DNA from: Acidimicrobiia bacterium
GTDB lineage: Bacteria > Actinomycetota > Acidimicrobiia > Acidimicrobiales > Ilumatobacteraceae
DNA: 6,060 nt
NCBI GenBank assembly: GCA_010030605.1
Contig: RHCK01000108.1
Coordinates: 1-6,060 of the forward strand
Direction of reading: 5' to 3'
Shown: piece by piece, positions 5,072 to 6,060 of the stretch
Position numbering within the stretch: the first letter of the stretch is position 1
Layout of the letters: the number at the start of each line of letters is the position of its first letter
Translations under genes and position numbers: made by a program
Notes under the pieces: model-generated
Databases searched by the model: none
Seen by the model: only the letters and a program-made list of their open reading frames with translations
Told to the model about the DNA's origin: nothing

Positions 5072-6060
5072 ATGACCATCGCCGAGACATCGACATCCGC
5101 CGACAGCAACGTCGAGACGCATCACACGTTCTGTCGCTTCTGCCACGCCAGTTGCCCGATCGAGGTCGACGTGGCCGGCGGACAAGCCGTGGCCATTCGA
5201 GGCGTTCCCGAAGACCCGCTCTTCGCCGGCTACACCTGCATCAAGGGACGTCAGATCCCCGAACAGATGACTCACCCCAGTCGACTGCGGACGTCGTTGC
5301 GTCGCCGCTCCGACGGAACCTTCGAAGAGATCTCGTCGCAGGATGCGATGGATGCCATCGGCGCCGAACTGAAGCGCATCCTCGACACCTATGGCCCGCG
5401 AGCCATCGCGTCGTACACCGGAACCGGTGGCTACCAGAACTCGTTGGCCGTTCCCGCGGCACGAGCGTTCCACCAAGGACTCGACTCACCGTCGTTCTAC
5501 ACGTCGGTCACGATCGACCAACCCGCCAAGACCACCGCTCCGTTCCGGGTGGGCATCTGGGAAGCGGGCTACCACAACTTCAGTGACGCCGACGTGTTGT
5601 TGGCCATTGGATACAACCCGATGGTCTCGAGCTTCGCTCCCGTTGGCGGACTGCAGGGAACCAACCCCTACGTCGTGTTGCGCGACGCGAAGAAGCGCGG
5701 CATGAAACTCATCGTGATCGACCCGCGTCGAACCGAGTTCGCCACTCAGGCCGACATTCACCTCGCACCAAAGCCCGGCGAGGACCCCACGTTGATGGCG
5801 GGAATCCTGAAAGTCGTGATCGACGAGGGTCTGTTCGATCACGAGTTCTGCGAGAAGTGGGTCGCCGATTTCTCTCAGCTCGCCGACGCGGTGTCCACGT
5901 TCGACCTCGAGTACGTGTCACGACGCTGCGACGTGCCCGCCGACGACATCGTTGCGGCGGCCCGCATGTTCGCCAACGCTCGTAAGGGAACGAGCGGAAC
6001 CGGAACCGGTCCGAGCATGGCACCGCATTCCAGCCTCACCGAACATCTGTCGATCGTTCT
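5072..6060 (+). CDS. Molybdopterin oxidoreductase, DMSO-reductase superfamily, N-terminal 329 residues (cut by window edge)
   Basis: This is the N-terminal part of a Mo/W-bisPGD enzyme of the DMSO-reductase/formate-dehydrogenase superfamily. The [4Fe-4S] motif is Cys21-x2-Cys24-x3-Cys28-x27-Cys56, followed by Ile-Lys58-Gly, the Lys that usually relays electrons between cluster and pterin. ADVLLAIGYNPMVSS and MKLIVIDPRRTEFATQADIHLAPKPGEDPTLMAGIL are classic pterin-dinucleotide-binding elements. At the metal-ligand position the sequence reads SFYTSVTIDQPAK (141-153), with no Cys, Sec or Ser in the usual place. Asp149 is the best ligand candidate, as in respiratory nitrate reductase NarG. There is no twin-arginine signal, so a cytoplasmic enzyme is expected. 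The start at 5072 has GAGGGGG five bases upstream. The frame remains open at the right edge; family members usually run 650-800 residues. It is divergently paired with the P450 at 3673-4962 through a shared operator. The redox substrate is unknown. Confidence 0.93.
   Translation, partial: MTIAETSTSADSNVETHHTFCRFCHASCPIEVDVAGGQAVAIRGVPEDPLFAGYTCIKGRQIPEQMTHPSRLRTSLRRRSDGTFEEISSQDAMDAIGAELKRILDTYGPRAIASYTGTGGYQNSLAVPAARAFHQGLDSPSFYTSVTIDQPAKTTAPFRVGIWEAGYHNFSDADVLLAIGYNPMVSSFAPVGGLQGTNPYVVLRDAKKRGMKLIVIDPRRTEFATQADIHLAPKPGEDPTLMAGILKVVIDEGLFDHEFCEKWVADFSQLADAVSTFDLEYVSRRCDVPADDIVAAARMFANARKGTSGTGTGPSMAPHSSLTEHLSIV

Noticed and set aside
4963..5109. N-terminal extension of the complete P450 to an ATG at 5109
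   Set aside because: It would overlap the divergent molybdoenzyme start and translate the operator at 5007-5034; the P450 homology and ribosome binding site support 4962.

Overview
The window comes from a high-GC bacterium, most likely an actinomycete-type organism (Actinomycetota). The reasons are the G/C-rich third codon positions, soluble class I-type cytochrome P450s, an F420-type luciferase-like oxidoreductase, and a stand-alone PEP-utilising 'mobile domain' protein. The genus cannot be fixed from the sequence. There is no phage, transposon, CRISPR or RNA gene signal; it looks like a chromosomal catabolic or secondary-modification locus.

Layout. Four genes lie on the minus strand, in transcription order: a complete cytochrome P450 (3673-4962); a 580-residue protein with a C-terminal PEP-utiliser phosphohistidine domain (1778-3520); an LLM-class, probably F420-dependent, oxidoreductase (810-1781) that overlaps the previous gene by 4 bp (ATGA); and a second P450 (1-751) that runs off the left edge before its I-helix and heme-binding motifs. 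Divergent from the first P450, on the plus strand, a DMSO-reductase-superfamily molybdopterin oxidoreductase starts at 5072 and runs off the right edge. All gaps are short (58, 152 and 109 bp), so no stretch over 300 bases lacks a gene.

Regulation. The same inverted repeat, AACTAA-N8-TTAGTT, occurs in both promoter-bearing gaps: at 3587-3606 upstream of the mobile-domain gene and at 5007-5034 between the divergent P450 and molybdoenzyme genes. This is the strongest non-coding signal. It suggests that one dimeric repressor (TetR-like by site architecture; its gene is not in the window) controls three transcription starts and so all five genes. Each of two leaders also has a perfect 7-bp stem between the operator and the ribosome binding site.

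How the genes may work together (inference): two P450s, a flavin/F420-type oxidoreductase, a molybdoenzyme and a phosphotransfer protein lacking its ATP-grasp half would make a co-regulated redox and activation pathway for a hydrophobic substrate. The substrate cannot be named from sequence. The missing ATP-binding partner of the mobile-domain protein is expected to be encoded elsewhere.
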